Below, in pieces: positions 1 to 7,098 of a stretch of 34,196 nucleotides of DNA. This DNA is from JBFWQM01 sp050249455 (lineage in GTDB: Bacteria; Pseudomonadota; Alphaproteobacteria; MPNO01; VGEU01). The DNA is taken from assembly GCA_050249455.1 (NCBI GenBank), contig JBFWQM010000023.1:1-34196 (forward strand), read 5' to 3'. Both the position numbers and the translations under genes were made by a program. The notes beneath the pieces are model-generated. The model made no database searches and was not told the DNA's origin. It was given only the letters and a program-made list of their open reading frames with translations. How positions within the stretch are numbered: position 1 is the stretch's first letter; each line of letters begins with the position of its first letter.

Positions 1-40
1 CGCAAGAGACTCTTCTGTGCGGCAATGCCGCGCTGCTGGA

Positions 41-74
41 TACGCGGGTCGAGCCCGCGTACGACTCCTTTTTT
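41..74. terminator. Hairpin followed by a T-run near the left edge
   Basis: An 8-bp perfect stem (TACGCGGG / CCCGCGTA, 41-48 and 54-61) with loop TCGAG is followed after seven bases by six Ts (69-74). It could terminate a + strand gene lying left of the window. The gap between stem and T-run is longer than usual, so it may instead be a dispersed palindrome. No coding region is supported in 1-283; the open frame running in from the left edge to 234 looks like non-coding translation. Confidence 0.35.
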
Positions 75-211
75 ATCCATCATGGCCATCGCAGGCCGGG
101 TCTCGGGCACGCAGGAAGCGCCAGAAGTGCCGGGCACAGCGCGCTTCCCTGAAATCGGCGCCGCACCCAACCGGACAGCAAGGGGATGCGCCCAGCCATC
201 CACGTCTTTCC

Positions 212-252
212 TCTCATGTCGTTCTCCGGCTTGACCGGAGAACGGCATGAGA
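212..252. repeat. Dispersed palindrome, copy A (CTTGA loop)
   Basis: An 18-bp stem with a single G-T pair closes on the loop CTTGA (230-234). The core around the loop, CTCCGG-CTTGA-CCGGAG, is the same as at 14334-14370, while the outer stem differs. It lies just past the 3' end of the hydantoinase gene and may act as its transcription terminator. There is no T-run on either side. Confidence 0.7.
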
Positions 253-283
253 TGCACACCGAAACCGGCGAAGATCCGGGCCA

Positions 284-2350
284 TCATCCCTCCACCGCCT
301 CAAGCCGCACGTCGATGACGAGGTGGCCATGCGGCGAGACGCGCAGCACGTCGCCGGGGTGGACCAGGGTGGTGGAGTTGCGCTCCTCGATCACCGCCGG
401 GCCTTCGACCGTGAAGCCGGGCGCCAGGCCGGGACGCCACAGGACGCGCGCCTCGACCGGTCGGGCCGGGTCGTCGAACACGACCGCGCGGCGTTCCTCC
501 GGCCGTGCGTCCTCCGGCACGTAGGGCGCCTCGATGAACGCCAGCAGCGCGGCGTCGGCGCGGTCCGCGGTGACGGTGAGGCGCAGATTGACCATCTCGA
601 TCCGCTCCGCCGCCTCGGCGTGGCCGTAGCGCTGGTCGTGCAGCCGGTCGAACGCCTGGCGCACTGGCCCGTCGGCATGCGTCAGGTCGGCGGGCGCCGC
701 GACCGGCACCGCGATGGCGTGCTCCTGGCCGCGGTAGCGCAGGTCGGCGGCGAACTCGAAGCGCGCCTGCGCCGACGCGATGCCGTCGTCGGCGAGCTGC
801 CGCTCGCCGGCATCGCGCAGTTCGGCGAATGCCGCCTCCAGCCGCGGCCGGTCGAGTGCGCCGAGCGCGCCGATCAAGGTACGCACGAAATCCTGCCGCC
901 ACGGCGCCAGCAGCATGCCGAAGGCGGAGAAGTTGCCCGGCAGCTTGGGCACCACGACGGTCGGGATGAAGATCTCCTTCGCCAGCGCCACCGCGTGCAG
1001 CGGCCCGGCGCCGCCGAACGCGATCATCGCCGCGTCGCGCGGATCGACGCCCTTGTTGACCGAGACCGCGCGCACGGCGAGCGCCATCGCCGCGTCGGCG
1101 ATGCGCACGATGCCGAGCGCCGCCTCCGGCACGCTCATGCGGAGCGGGCCGGCGACGGCCTCGCGCACCGCCGCCTCGGCGCGAGCAGGGTCTAGCGCCA
1201 TGCCGCCGCCGAGGAAGCGTGCGCCGTTCAGCCGGCCGAGCAGCAGATCGGCGTCGGTGACGACGGGGTCGGCGCCGCCCTTGCCGTAGCACGCTGGTCC
1301 GGGATCGGCGCCGGCGCTGTGCGGGCCGACGTGCAGCGAGCCGGCGCCGTCGCGCCATGCGATCGAGCCGCCGCCGGCGCCGACCTCGACGATGTCGACG
1401 ACGGGAAGCTGCATCGGCTGGCCCGAGGCCGCGCCGCCGATGTAGTAGCCTTCCTCGATCGCCGGCGCGCCGTCGATCATCAAGCTCGCCTTGGCGGTGG
1501 TTCCACCCATGTCGAACCCGATCGCCTGGTTCAGCCCGAACAGCGCGGCGATGCGCCCGGCCCCGATCATGCCGGCGACCGGGCCCGACTCCATCATCGC
1601 CACCGGCTGCGCCAGCGCGTGGCCGATCGACATGGCGCCGCCGTTGGAGCGCATCAGGCGGATCGGGCCGCGGAACGCGCTCTGGCGCAGGAAGGCCTGC
1701 AGCCGGTCGAGGTAGGCGCCGACCCGCGGGCCGACATAGGCGTTGAGCGCCGTCGTCGACGTGCGCTCGTATTCGCGGAACGCGCGCAGGATCTCGTGCG
1801 ACAAGGTGACGAAGAGCTGAGGGAATTCCGCACGCAAGATGCGCCCGGCCGCCGCCTCGTGCGCCGGGTTGGCCCACGCGTGCAGGAAGCACACGGCCAC
1901 CGACTCGACGCCGTCGGCGACGAGCCGCGCGCCCAGCGCACGGACCGCCGCCTCGTCGAGCGGGGTCAGCACCGCGCCGGCCGCGCTCATCCGTTCGCGG
2001 ACTTCCAGGCAGCGCTCGCGCGGGATCAGCGGCTTGGGGCGGTGGAAGAACAGGTTGAACGCTTCGATCCGGTTGCCGCGGCCGATGGCGTAGACGTCGC
2101 GGAAGCCCGCCGTGGTGATCAGCGCGGTCGCGGCGCCCTTGCGCTCCAGCACCGTGTTGATGGCGATGGTGGAGCCGTGCAGGAACTCGTCGATCGCGGC
2201 GACGTCGCAGCGGCCTTCGTGGAGGCTGGTCGCGACGCCGAGCGTCGGGTCGGCCGGCGTCGTGGACGTCTTGGCCAGCACCAGACGCCCGTCGCGCCAG
2301 CCGACCAGGTCGGTGAAGGTGCCGCCGATGTCGACGCCGACGCTGCTCAC
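284..2350 (-). CDS. Hydantoinase A / 5-oxoprolinase family ATPase subunit (HyuA-type)
   Basis: 688 residues, the normal size for HyuA. The N-terminus GVDIGGTFTDL is the phosphate-binding signature of this actin-like ATPase family, and further family blocks follow: RSNGGAMS, GFDMGGTTAKA, DIVEVGAGGGSIAW, GADPGPACYGKGG and AFGGAGPLHA. Relatives are N-methylhydantoinase, 5-oxoprolinase and acetone carboxylase beta-type subunits, which hydrolyse ATP to activate a cyclic amide or carbonyl substrate; the substrate here is unknown. I choose the GTG at 2350 because the family signature starts at once and AGGGA lies just upstream; a TTG 20 codons earlier adds only a low-complexity tail. The partner B subunit is normally next door but is not downstream (283 bases to the edge, with a hairpin) or upstream (HU gene, divergent). 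Confidence 0.9.
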   Translation of the reverse strand: MSSVGVDIGGTFTDLVGWRDGRLVLAKTSTTPADPTLGVATSLHEGRCDVAAIDEFLHGSTIAINTVLERKGAATALITTAGFRDVYAIGRGNRIEAFNLFFHRPKPLIPRERCLEVRERMSAAGAVLTPLDEAAVRALGARLVADGVESVAVCFLHAWANPAHEAAAGRILRAEFPQLFVTLSHEILRAFREYERTSTTALNAYVGPRVGAYLDRLQAFLRQSAFRGPIRLMRSNGGAMSIGHALAQPVAMMESGPVAGMIGAGRIAALFGLNQAIGFDMGGTTAKASLMIDGAPAIEEGYYIGGAASGQPMQLPVVDIVEVGAGGGSIAWRDGAGSLHVGPHSAGADPGPACYGKGGADPVVTDADLLLGRLNGARFLGGGMALDPARAEAAVREAVAGPLRMSVPEAALGIVRIADAAMALAVRAVSVNKGVDPRDAAMIAFGGAGPLHAVALAKEIFIPTVVVPKLPGNFSAFGMLLAPWRQDFVRTLIGALGALDRPRLEAAFAELRDAGERQLADDGIASAQARFEFAADLRYRGQEHAIAVPVAAPADLTHADGPVRQAFDRLHDQRYGHAEAAERIEMVNLRLTVTADRADAALLAFIEAPYVPEDARPEERRAVVFDDPARPVEARVLWRPGLAPGFTVEGPAVIEERNSTTLVHPGDVLRVSPHGHLVIDVRLEAVEG

Positions 2351-2531
2351 GCGCTGTTCCCTATTTCGCCGCCTTTCCAGCGCTCGACAGTCTGCGGGGG
2401 CGGGGGGCAACGGTCAACGCCGGCGCCTGCGGCCTGCCGAAAAGCCGCTAACGGCGGGCGTTAACGCGCCCCCTGGTGCAGGAAATGCCCGTTCTGCGGC
2501 ATCTTTCGACGCATCGGGCGCTACAATCGCT

Positions 2532-2560
2532 TTGAAATTGCACTGATTCGGCCCCATAAG
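2532..2560 (+). promoter_or_regulatory. Candidate sigma-70 promoter for the HU gene
   Basis: TTGAAA (2532-2537) is separated by 17 bases from CATAAG (2555-2560), which has four of six consensus positions. The start codon is about 37 bases further on, behind a GAGGGAG ribosome site. The region is clearly richer in A+T than its surroundings. Confidence 0.45.
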
Positions 2561-2596
2561 ATTCGACGGAACTGATACCCGAGGGAGCCAACCCTG

Positions 2597-2896
2597 ATGG
2601 CCAAGAGCGCGACTGCACAACCAACCGTCACGATGAAGCAGATCTCGGCGAAGATCGCCGAGAGCCAGGAGCTCACCAAGAAGCAGGCGAACGAAGTGTT
2701 CGACATGTTCGTCACCGAGCTCGGCAAGAACCTGAAGAAGGGCAACCGGATCCGCATCCCCGGCCTCGGCATCCTGCAGGTGCGCAAGCGCGCCGCCCGC
2801 ATGGGCCGCAACCCGGCGACCGGCGAGCCGATCAAGATCAAGGCCAGCAAGAAGATCGCCTTCCGCCCCGCGAAGGAGCTGAAGGAGTCGATCTGA
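2597..2896 (+). CDS. hup: HU-family DNA-binding protein
   Basis: 99 residues. It matches HU/IHF: an N-terminal helical dimerisation part (about 12-55), the turn RIRIPGLGILQVRKR, then the DNA-binding beta-arm with RMGRNPATGEPI and the C-terminal stretch KIKASKKIAFRPAKEL. HU binds and bends DNA without strong sequence preference and organises the nucleoid. The N-terminus is about nine residues longer than in E. coli HU. The ribosome site GAGGGAG lies about eight bases before the ATG. The gene is monocistronic, divergent from the hydantoinase gene, with its own candidate promoter and a hairpin directly after the stop. Assignment between HU and IHF subunits is not possible from the sequence alone, but HU fits best. 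Confidence 0.95.
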   Translation: MAKSATAQPTVTMKQISAKIAESQELTKKQANEVFDMFVTELGKNLKKGNRIRIPGLGILQVRKRAARMGRNPATGEPIKIKASKKIAFRPAKELKESI

Positions 2897-2903
2897 CGCC
2901 AGC

Positions 2904-2922
2904 CTCTCCCGTCACGGGAGAG
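2904..2922 (+). terminator. Hairpin terminator after the HU gene
   Basis: Eight-bp perfect stem CTCTCCCG / CGGGAGAG with a TCA loop, beginning eight bases after the HU stop codon. There is no clear T-run, so termination may need help from the stronger hairpin at 2944-2978. Confidence 0.5.
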
Positions 2923-2943
2923 AGCGTTGCGCGCCCCGGACCG

Positions 2944-2978
2944 TCGCCCCGCGGCAATCCATCGTTGCCGCGGGGCGA
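2944..2978. repeat. Long GC-rich hairpin downstream of HU
   Basis: A 14-bp perfect stem (2944-2957 with 2965-2978) and 7-base loop. It is far stronger than expected by chance and lies in the 355-base gap between the HU and OmpW genes. It may be a second terminator or a dispersed palindrome. The rest of that gap (2979-3251) contains no credible gene. Confidence 0.6.
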
Positions 2979-3097
2979 GGCCGGCCGCGATCCGGCGGCG
3001 AGCCCGTCGCCGCACCGACCCGAACCCCGATTCACGACCACGCCGCCAGCGCCGGCGGTGCGCTGCGGGTCGCCTGGCGGTAGGCTTGCGCCCGTTG

Positions 3098-3112
3098 TCA
3101 GCGTGTCGCTGA
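3098..3112. promoter_or_regulatory. 15-bp palindrome upstream of the OmpW gene
   Basis: TCAGCG-TGT-CGCTGA is a perfect inverted repeat with odd centre, about 140 bases before the porin start. It could be a regulator site or a weak hairpin. Confidence 0.25.
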
Positions 3113-3193
3113 TTTCATCTCGATAGCCAAACGACTTGCGGCGCCGAGTCGCGCGGCGGGCCGTCGCACGCGTGCCCGTAGGTGCGCCGGATA

Positions 3194-3218
3194 GGATCGA
3201 TCCGCGTCCGATCGGACG
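3194..3218. promoter_or_regulatory. Two adjacent perfect palindromes upstream of the OmpW gene
   Basis: GGATCGATCC (3194-3203) and the 14-bp CGTCCGATCGGACG (3205-3218) stand one base apart, ending 33 bases before the start codon. Their spacing and place suit a repressor operator, but neither matches a site I know. Confidence 0.35.
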
Positions 3219-3251
3219 TTCGTGGTTTCCGCTGACCGAGGATCGATCTCA

Positions 3252-3923
3252 ATGGACTTTCGCTGCATGACGTTCGCCGGCGCGCTGGCCTTGCTGGGCG
3301 CCGCCGCCGTTCCGACCCCTTCGCTCGCGCTCGACGCCGGCGACATCCTCGTGCGCGTACGCGGCATCGGCGTCCTGCCGACGGGCTCGAGCGGCGGCAT
3401 CGCGCCGGACCTGCCCACCGCGAGCCTCGACCCGCAGCCGATGGGCGTGCCGGAGATCGATTTCACCTACATGATTACGCCGAACATCGGCATCGAGGTC
3501 ATCGCGGCGACCACGCCGCACGACGTCAACGGCGCCGGCGCCATCTCCTCGCTCAACAAGGTCGGCGACACCTGGCTCCTGCCGCCGACCGCGCTGGTGC
3601 AGTGGCACTTCCTGCCGCAGGGCCGCATCCGGCCCTATATCGGCGCGGGGATCAACTACACGGTCACCTATGGCGAGGACGCCTCGTCGTCGCTGGCCGG
3701 TGCGCTCGGCGGGCCGACCCGGCTCGAGCTCAGCAATTCGGTCGGCTGGGCGGTGCAAGGCGGCGTCGACATCGCGATCACCGACCGGTGGTTCGCCAAC
3801 ATCGACGTCAAGTACATCGACATCGACGTCGATGCGACGATCACCACGGGCGCCGTGACCCGCACGACCCGCGTGCCGATCGACCCGGTGGTGGTCGGCG
3901 TCGGCATCGGCTACCGGTTCTGA
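3252..3923 (+). CDS. OmpW-family outer membrane protein
   Basis: 223 residues. A signal peptide (about 1-25, ending SLA before LDAGD) leads into an eight-stranded beta-barrel pattern. Family marks are DILVRVRGIGVLP near the mature N-terminus, the central LLPPTALVQWHFLP and RPYIGAGINYT, and the end VVGVGIGYRF with the C-terminal Phe needed for outer membrane insertion. OmpW proteins are small barrels with a hydrophobic lateral opening, linked to uptake of hydrophobic compounds and stress. The ATG at 3252 is chosen because GAGGA lies nine bases before it and the signal peptide starts there. The stop is four bases from the stop of the convergent SLC13 permease. Confidence 0.9.
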   Translation: MDFRCMTFAGALALLGAAAVPTPSLALDAGDILVRVRGIGVLPTGSSGGIAPDLPTASLDPQPMGVPEIDFTYMITPNIGIEVIAATTPHDVNGAGAISSLNKVGDTWLLPPTALVQWHFLPQGRIRPYIGAGINYTVTYGEDASSSLAGALGGPTRLELSNSVGWAVQGGVDIAITDRWFANIDVKYIDIDVDATITTGAVTRTTRVPIDPVVVGVGIGYRF

Positions 3924-3927
3924 CCCG

Positions 3928-5709
3928 CTACAGCGGGAACGCCAGCAGGAGGATCGGCATCGAGACGGCGACGACGATCACCTCCAGCGGCAGCCCGAAG
4001 CGCCAGTAGTCGCCGAAGCGGTAGCCGCCGGGGCCCATGATCAGCAGGTTGTTCTGGTGGCCGATCGGCGTCAGGAACGCGCAGCTGGCACCGATCGCCA
4101 CCGCCATCAGGAAGGCGTCGGGCGCCACGCCCAGCGTGCGCGCCACGTGGTCGGCCACCGGCGCCATGATCACCGCCGTCGCCGCGTTGTTCAGCACGTC
4201 GGAGACCATCATCGTCACGACCAGGACGACCGCCAGCGCGATCACCGCCGAGCCAGCCTCCGCGGTGATGACGATCGCATCGGCGATGGTGCGTGCGAGG
4301 CCGGTCGTCTCCATCGCGCCGCCGACCGGGATCAGGCAGCCCAGCAGCACCACCACCGGCCAGTCGACCGCCGCGTAGGCCTCGCGCGCACGCAGCACGC
4401 CCGCCAGCACGTAGAGCGCCACCGCGGCGGCGAACGCGACGGTCACCGGAACCGCCCCGAACGCGGTCGCCGCGATCGCCGCCGCGAAGACGGCGGCGGC
4501 GGCGGCGGCGCGCGACGGCGAGCCGACGCGGATGCCGCGCGAGGCCAGCGGGGCGCAGCCGAGCTCGACGATGGCGTCGGCCAGGCGGTCCTCCGGCCCC
4601 TGCAGCAGCAGCACGTCGCCGGTGGCGAAGCGGAACGACGCCAGCCGCTCCGTCAACTGTCGTCCGCTGCGCGAAACGCCGAGCAGGCCGATGCCGTAGC
4701 GCGTGCGCAGCCGCACCTCCTCCGCGGTGAGGCCGTTGATCAGGGTGTGGGGCATCACGACGGCTTCCGCGACGCCCGCGGTCTCGGTCGTCTCGGCGGT
4801 AGTCTTCTCCTCCTGCTGCTCGCTCATGACCAGCCCGTGCGCCTTGCCCAGGCGGTCGATGGCATCGGCCTCGCCGCGCACCAGCAGCACGTCGCCGGCG
4901 GCCAGCCGCTGCCAGCGCGGCGGCGCAATGTGCGCCTTGCCGCGGACCATCGCCACCAGCTCCACCGCCACCGCGTCGTCTTCCAGGTCGCGCACCAGCT
5001 TGCCGGCGGCCGGTGCATCGTCCGGCACCACCAGCTCGACGAGATAGGGGGCGATCTCGAACTGGTCCTCCGGCGCCCGCGAGCCGCGGCGCTCGCGCGG
5101 CAAGATGCGCCAGCCCGCCAGCGCCATGAAGGCGATGCCGGCGAGCGCGACGGCGAGCCCGACCGGCGCGAAGTCGAAGAAGCCGAACTGCGCGCCGTGC
5201 GCGTCGGCGCGGTACTGCGAGACCAGCAGGTTCGGCGGCGTGCCGATCAGGGTCATCATGCCGCCCAGGATCGTTGCCGACGACACCGGCATCAGGATCG
5301 ATGTCGGCGACGCGCCGGACTTCACCGCGGCCTGGATCGCGACCGGCATCATGATCGCGAGCGCGCCGACGTTGTTCATCAATGACGACATCACGGCCGC
5401 GACCACGCCCATCGCGCCGATCAGCAGCGTCACCGATGCGTTCTGCGGCGTCGTGTAGCGGATCAGCCGCTCGATCGCTCCCGACCGGGTCAGGCCCTGG
5501 CTCAGGATCAGGACCAGCACCACCGTGACGACCGCCGGGTTGGCGAAGCCGGAGAACACCTGGCCGGCCGGCACCAGGCCGAGGGCGAAGGCGGCCAGCA
5601 GCATGATCAGCGCGACGACGTCGGGCCGCAGCATGCCGCGGACAAAGGCGACCAGCCCGCCCGCCAGGAGTACGGCGATCTGGACGCGCGGGTCGAGCAG
5701 AAGCTCCAT
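3928..5709 (-). CDS. SLC13/DASS-type anion permease with two TrkA-C domains
   Basis: 593 residues. Two membrane halves flank a soluble middle. The first half (about 1-205) has the signature SLMNNVGALAIMMP and LIGTPPNLLVS. The middle (about 215-400) holds two TrkA-C (RCK_C) domains, each ending with a GDVLL(V/L) segment. The second half (about 405-593) repeats the signature as VLNNAATAVIMAPVA and LTPIGHQNNLLIMGPGGYRFGDYW. Members move sulfate or dicarboxylates with Na+ or H+; this domain layout is common in bacterial sulfate/citrate-type permeases, but the substrate cannot be read here. The ATG at 5709 has no clear ribosome site, so translation may be weak. The gene converges with OmpW (4-base gap) and diverges from the small gene at 5883. 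Confidence 0.88.
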   Translation of the reverse strand: MELLLDPRVQIAVLLAGGLVAFVRGMLRPDVVALIMLLAAFALGLVPAGQVFSGFANPAVVTVVLVLILSQGLTRSGAIERLIRYTTPQNASVTLLIGAMGVVAAVMSSLMNNVGALAIMMPVAIQAAVKSGASPTSILMPVSSATILGGMMTLIGTPPNLLVSQYRADAHGAQFGFFDFAPVGLAVALAGIAFMALAGWRILPRERRGSRAPEDQFEIAPYLVELVVPDDAPAAGKLVRDLEDDAVAVELVAMVRGKAHIAPPRWQRLAAGDVLLVRGEADAIDRLGKAHGLVMSEQQEEKTTAETTETAGVAEAVVMPHTLINGLTAEEVRLRTRYGIGLLGVSRSGRQLTERLASFRFATGDVLLLQGPEDRLADAIVELGCAPLASRGIRVGSPSRAAAAAAVFAAAIAATAFGAVPVTVAFAAAVALYVLAGVLRAREAYAAVDWPVVVLLGCLIPVGGAMETTGLARTIADAIVITAEAGSAVIALAVVLVVTMMVSDVLNNAATAVIMAPVADHVARTLGVAPDAFLMAVAIGASCAFLTPIGHQNNLLIMGPGGYRFGDYWRFGLPLEVIVVAVSMPILLLAFPL

Positions 5710-5882
5710 GCGGCGGGAACTCGCGGGTTCGAGAGTGGCTCCGCCGGCGAGAGTACTTTGAACCGGGGCACGGTGCGTACTGCGGTTTGCCGGCGACCCC
5801 GCCGGCGGCGCGATTTCCGCTTCTCTCGCGCCGACGCACGCGCGATGATTGACGCCACCGACGGAGAAGCCGGGAGCCGCTC

Positions 5883-6299
5883 GTGCCCACAGTCTATGCC
5901 GCCTCCAGCGCCACGCTGTCCAAGTGGGCGGCCGACGTGGGCCTGTCGAAGCACGTCTACAAGGTGGGCGTCATCGCCGAAGGCAAGGCGAAGGACGCCG
6001 CCGCGGCCCTGAACGAGGAAGGCTTCGCCGGCGTCGCCGACTGGAAGCCGCTTGCCGGCCGCGAGGTGGACGAGGCGGACGAGGACGCGCTTCTGGACCG
6101 GCTGTCGAACAAGGAGAAGGCGGTCGACCCGACCTATTATCCGAAGGTCAGGGGCGCGCGCGGCCTGATCCGGGTCAAGGTGACCAACGTCGAGAACAGC
6201 ATGCTGGTCGCCAAGGCGATGGCCGGCGAGGTCGAGCGCGACATGAAGGTCAAGCCGGCCGACATCGGCAACTACCTCATCGACAACGCGCTCGGCTGA
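5883..6299 (+). CDS. Small protein of unknown function, faintly GIY-YIG/T5orf172-like
   Basis: 138 residues, GTG start with GGGAG seven bases upstream. I do not recognise a named family. It is soluble, with no signal or membrane segment. The order VYAAS, then HVYKVGV, then AAALNEEGFAGVADWKPL, then DEDALLDRL resembles the layout of T5orf172-type GIY-YIG domains (YVL, YKIG, a helix, a W strand and an acidic helix), but the catalytic Arg cannot be placed, so this is only a hint. The second half (RGLIRVKVTNVENSML) is probably a beta-strand and helix. The 3' end overlaps the convergent pseudouridine synthase gene by 28 bases. The codon bias matches its neighbours, so it is a real gene. Confidence 0.75.
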   Translation: MPTVYAASSATLSKWAADVGLSKHVYKVGVIAEGKAKDAAAALNEEGFAGVADWKPLAGREVDEADEDALLDRLSNKEKAVDPTYYPKVRGARGLIRVKVTNVENSMLVAKAMAGEVERDMKVKPADIGNYLIDNALG

Positions 6300-6997
6300 A
6301 CGGCCGGCGCCGGCGGGTCCTCGCCCGCCCAGCCGCATGCCGTCAGCGCCGCGCGCATGTGCGCCGGCACCGGCGCGACCGCGACGACCGGCGCGCGCGC
6401 CGGATAGAGCGGCACCGCGATCCGCCGAGCATGCAGGTGCATCGGGCGGTCCGGCGAGCCGCCGCGGCCGTAGACCGGGTCGCCCAGCACCGGACAGCCC
6501 AGGGCCGCGCAGTGGACGCGGATCTGGTGGGTGCGTCCGGTGTGCGGCGAAAGTTCCAGCCACGTCATCCCGTCTCCCGAACCGCAGACGACGTAGTCGG
6601 TGACCGCCGATTGTCCCGCGGGGTCGATCTCCATCTTCCAGCCGAACTTGCGCTCCAGCTTGCGCAGCGGCGCGTTGACCGTGCCGGCGCGATGCGGAGG
6701 CGCGCCGGCGACGACGGCCCAGTAGGTCTTCTCCACCTTGCCGTCGGCGAACAGGCGGCCGAGCCGCGCGAGGCCCTTGCGCTGGCGGCCGAGCACCAGG
6801 CAGCCGCTGGTGTCGCGGTCGAGGCGGTGGGCGAGCGCCGGCGGCTTGGGCAGCCCGAAGCGCAGGGCGTCGAGCATCTGCTCCAGGTTCTCCCCGCCGC
6901 GCGGCCCGGCATGGACCGGCAGCCCGGCCGGCTTGTCGATGATCAGCATCAGCCCGTCGCGGTGGAGCAGGCGGGCGTGGAGTTCGGCTGGCGTCAT
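6272..6997 (-). CDS. RluA-family RNA pseudouridine synthase
   Basis: 241 residues. It has the RluA blocks: IIDKPAGLPVHAG (19-31), the catalytic motif HRLDRDTSG (57-65, nucleophile Asp60), VEKTYWAVV, and the RNA-binding HTGRTHQIRVH with GCPVLGDPVYG. It converts specific uridines in rRNA or tRNA to pseudouridine. No S4 domain is present in front of the catalytic domain, so it is closer to RluA/TruC-like enzymes than to RluC/D; the target site cannot be told. The ATG at 6997 starts just ahead of the first family strand. The last ten codons or so run over the end of the convergent gene at 5883-6299, an unusual 28-base tail-to-tail overlap. Confidence 0.92.
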   Translation of the reverse strand: MTPAELHARLLHRDGLMLIIDKPAGLPVHAGPRGGENLEQMLDALRFGLPKPPALAHRLDRDTSGCLVLGRQRKGLARLGRLFADGKVEKTYWAVVAGAPPHRAGTVNAPLRKLERKFGWKMEIDPAGQSAVTDYVVCGSGDGMTWLELSPHTGRTHQIRVHCAALGCPVLGDPVYGRGGSPDRPMHLHARRIAVPLYPARAPVVAVAPVPAHMRAALTACGWAGEDPPAPAVQPSALSMR

Positions 6998-7098
6998 GAG
7001 CGCATCGTAGCATGACGCGGCACCGGCGGGGCTGGTCGCAGGTTCGTCCAGCGCCTAGACTAAGCTGGTATCGGTTGGGGACCCCGGCGCGCCCGCGC

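Noticed and set aside
1..234. Partial gene entering from the left edge on the + strand
   Set aside because: The translation has a non-coding character, and the frame runs through a palindrome. There is no domain or ribosome site.
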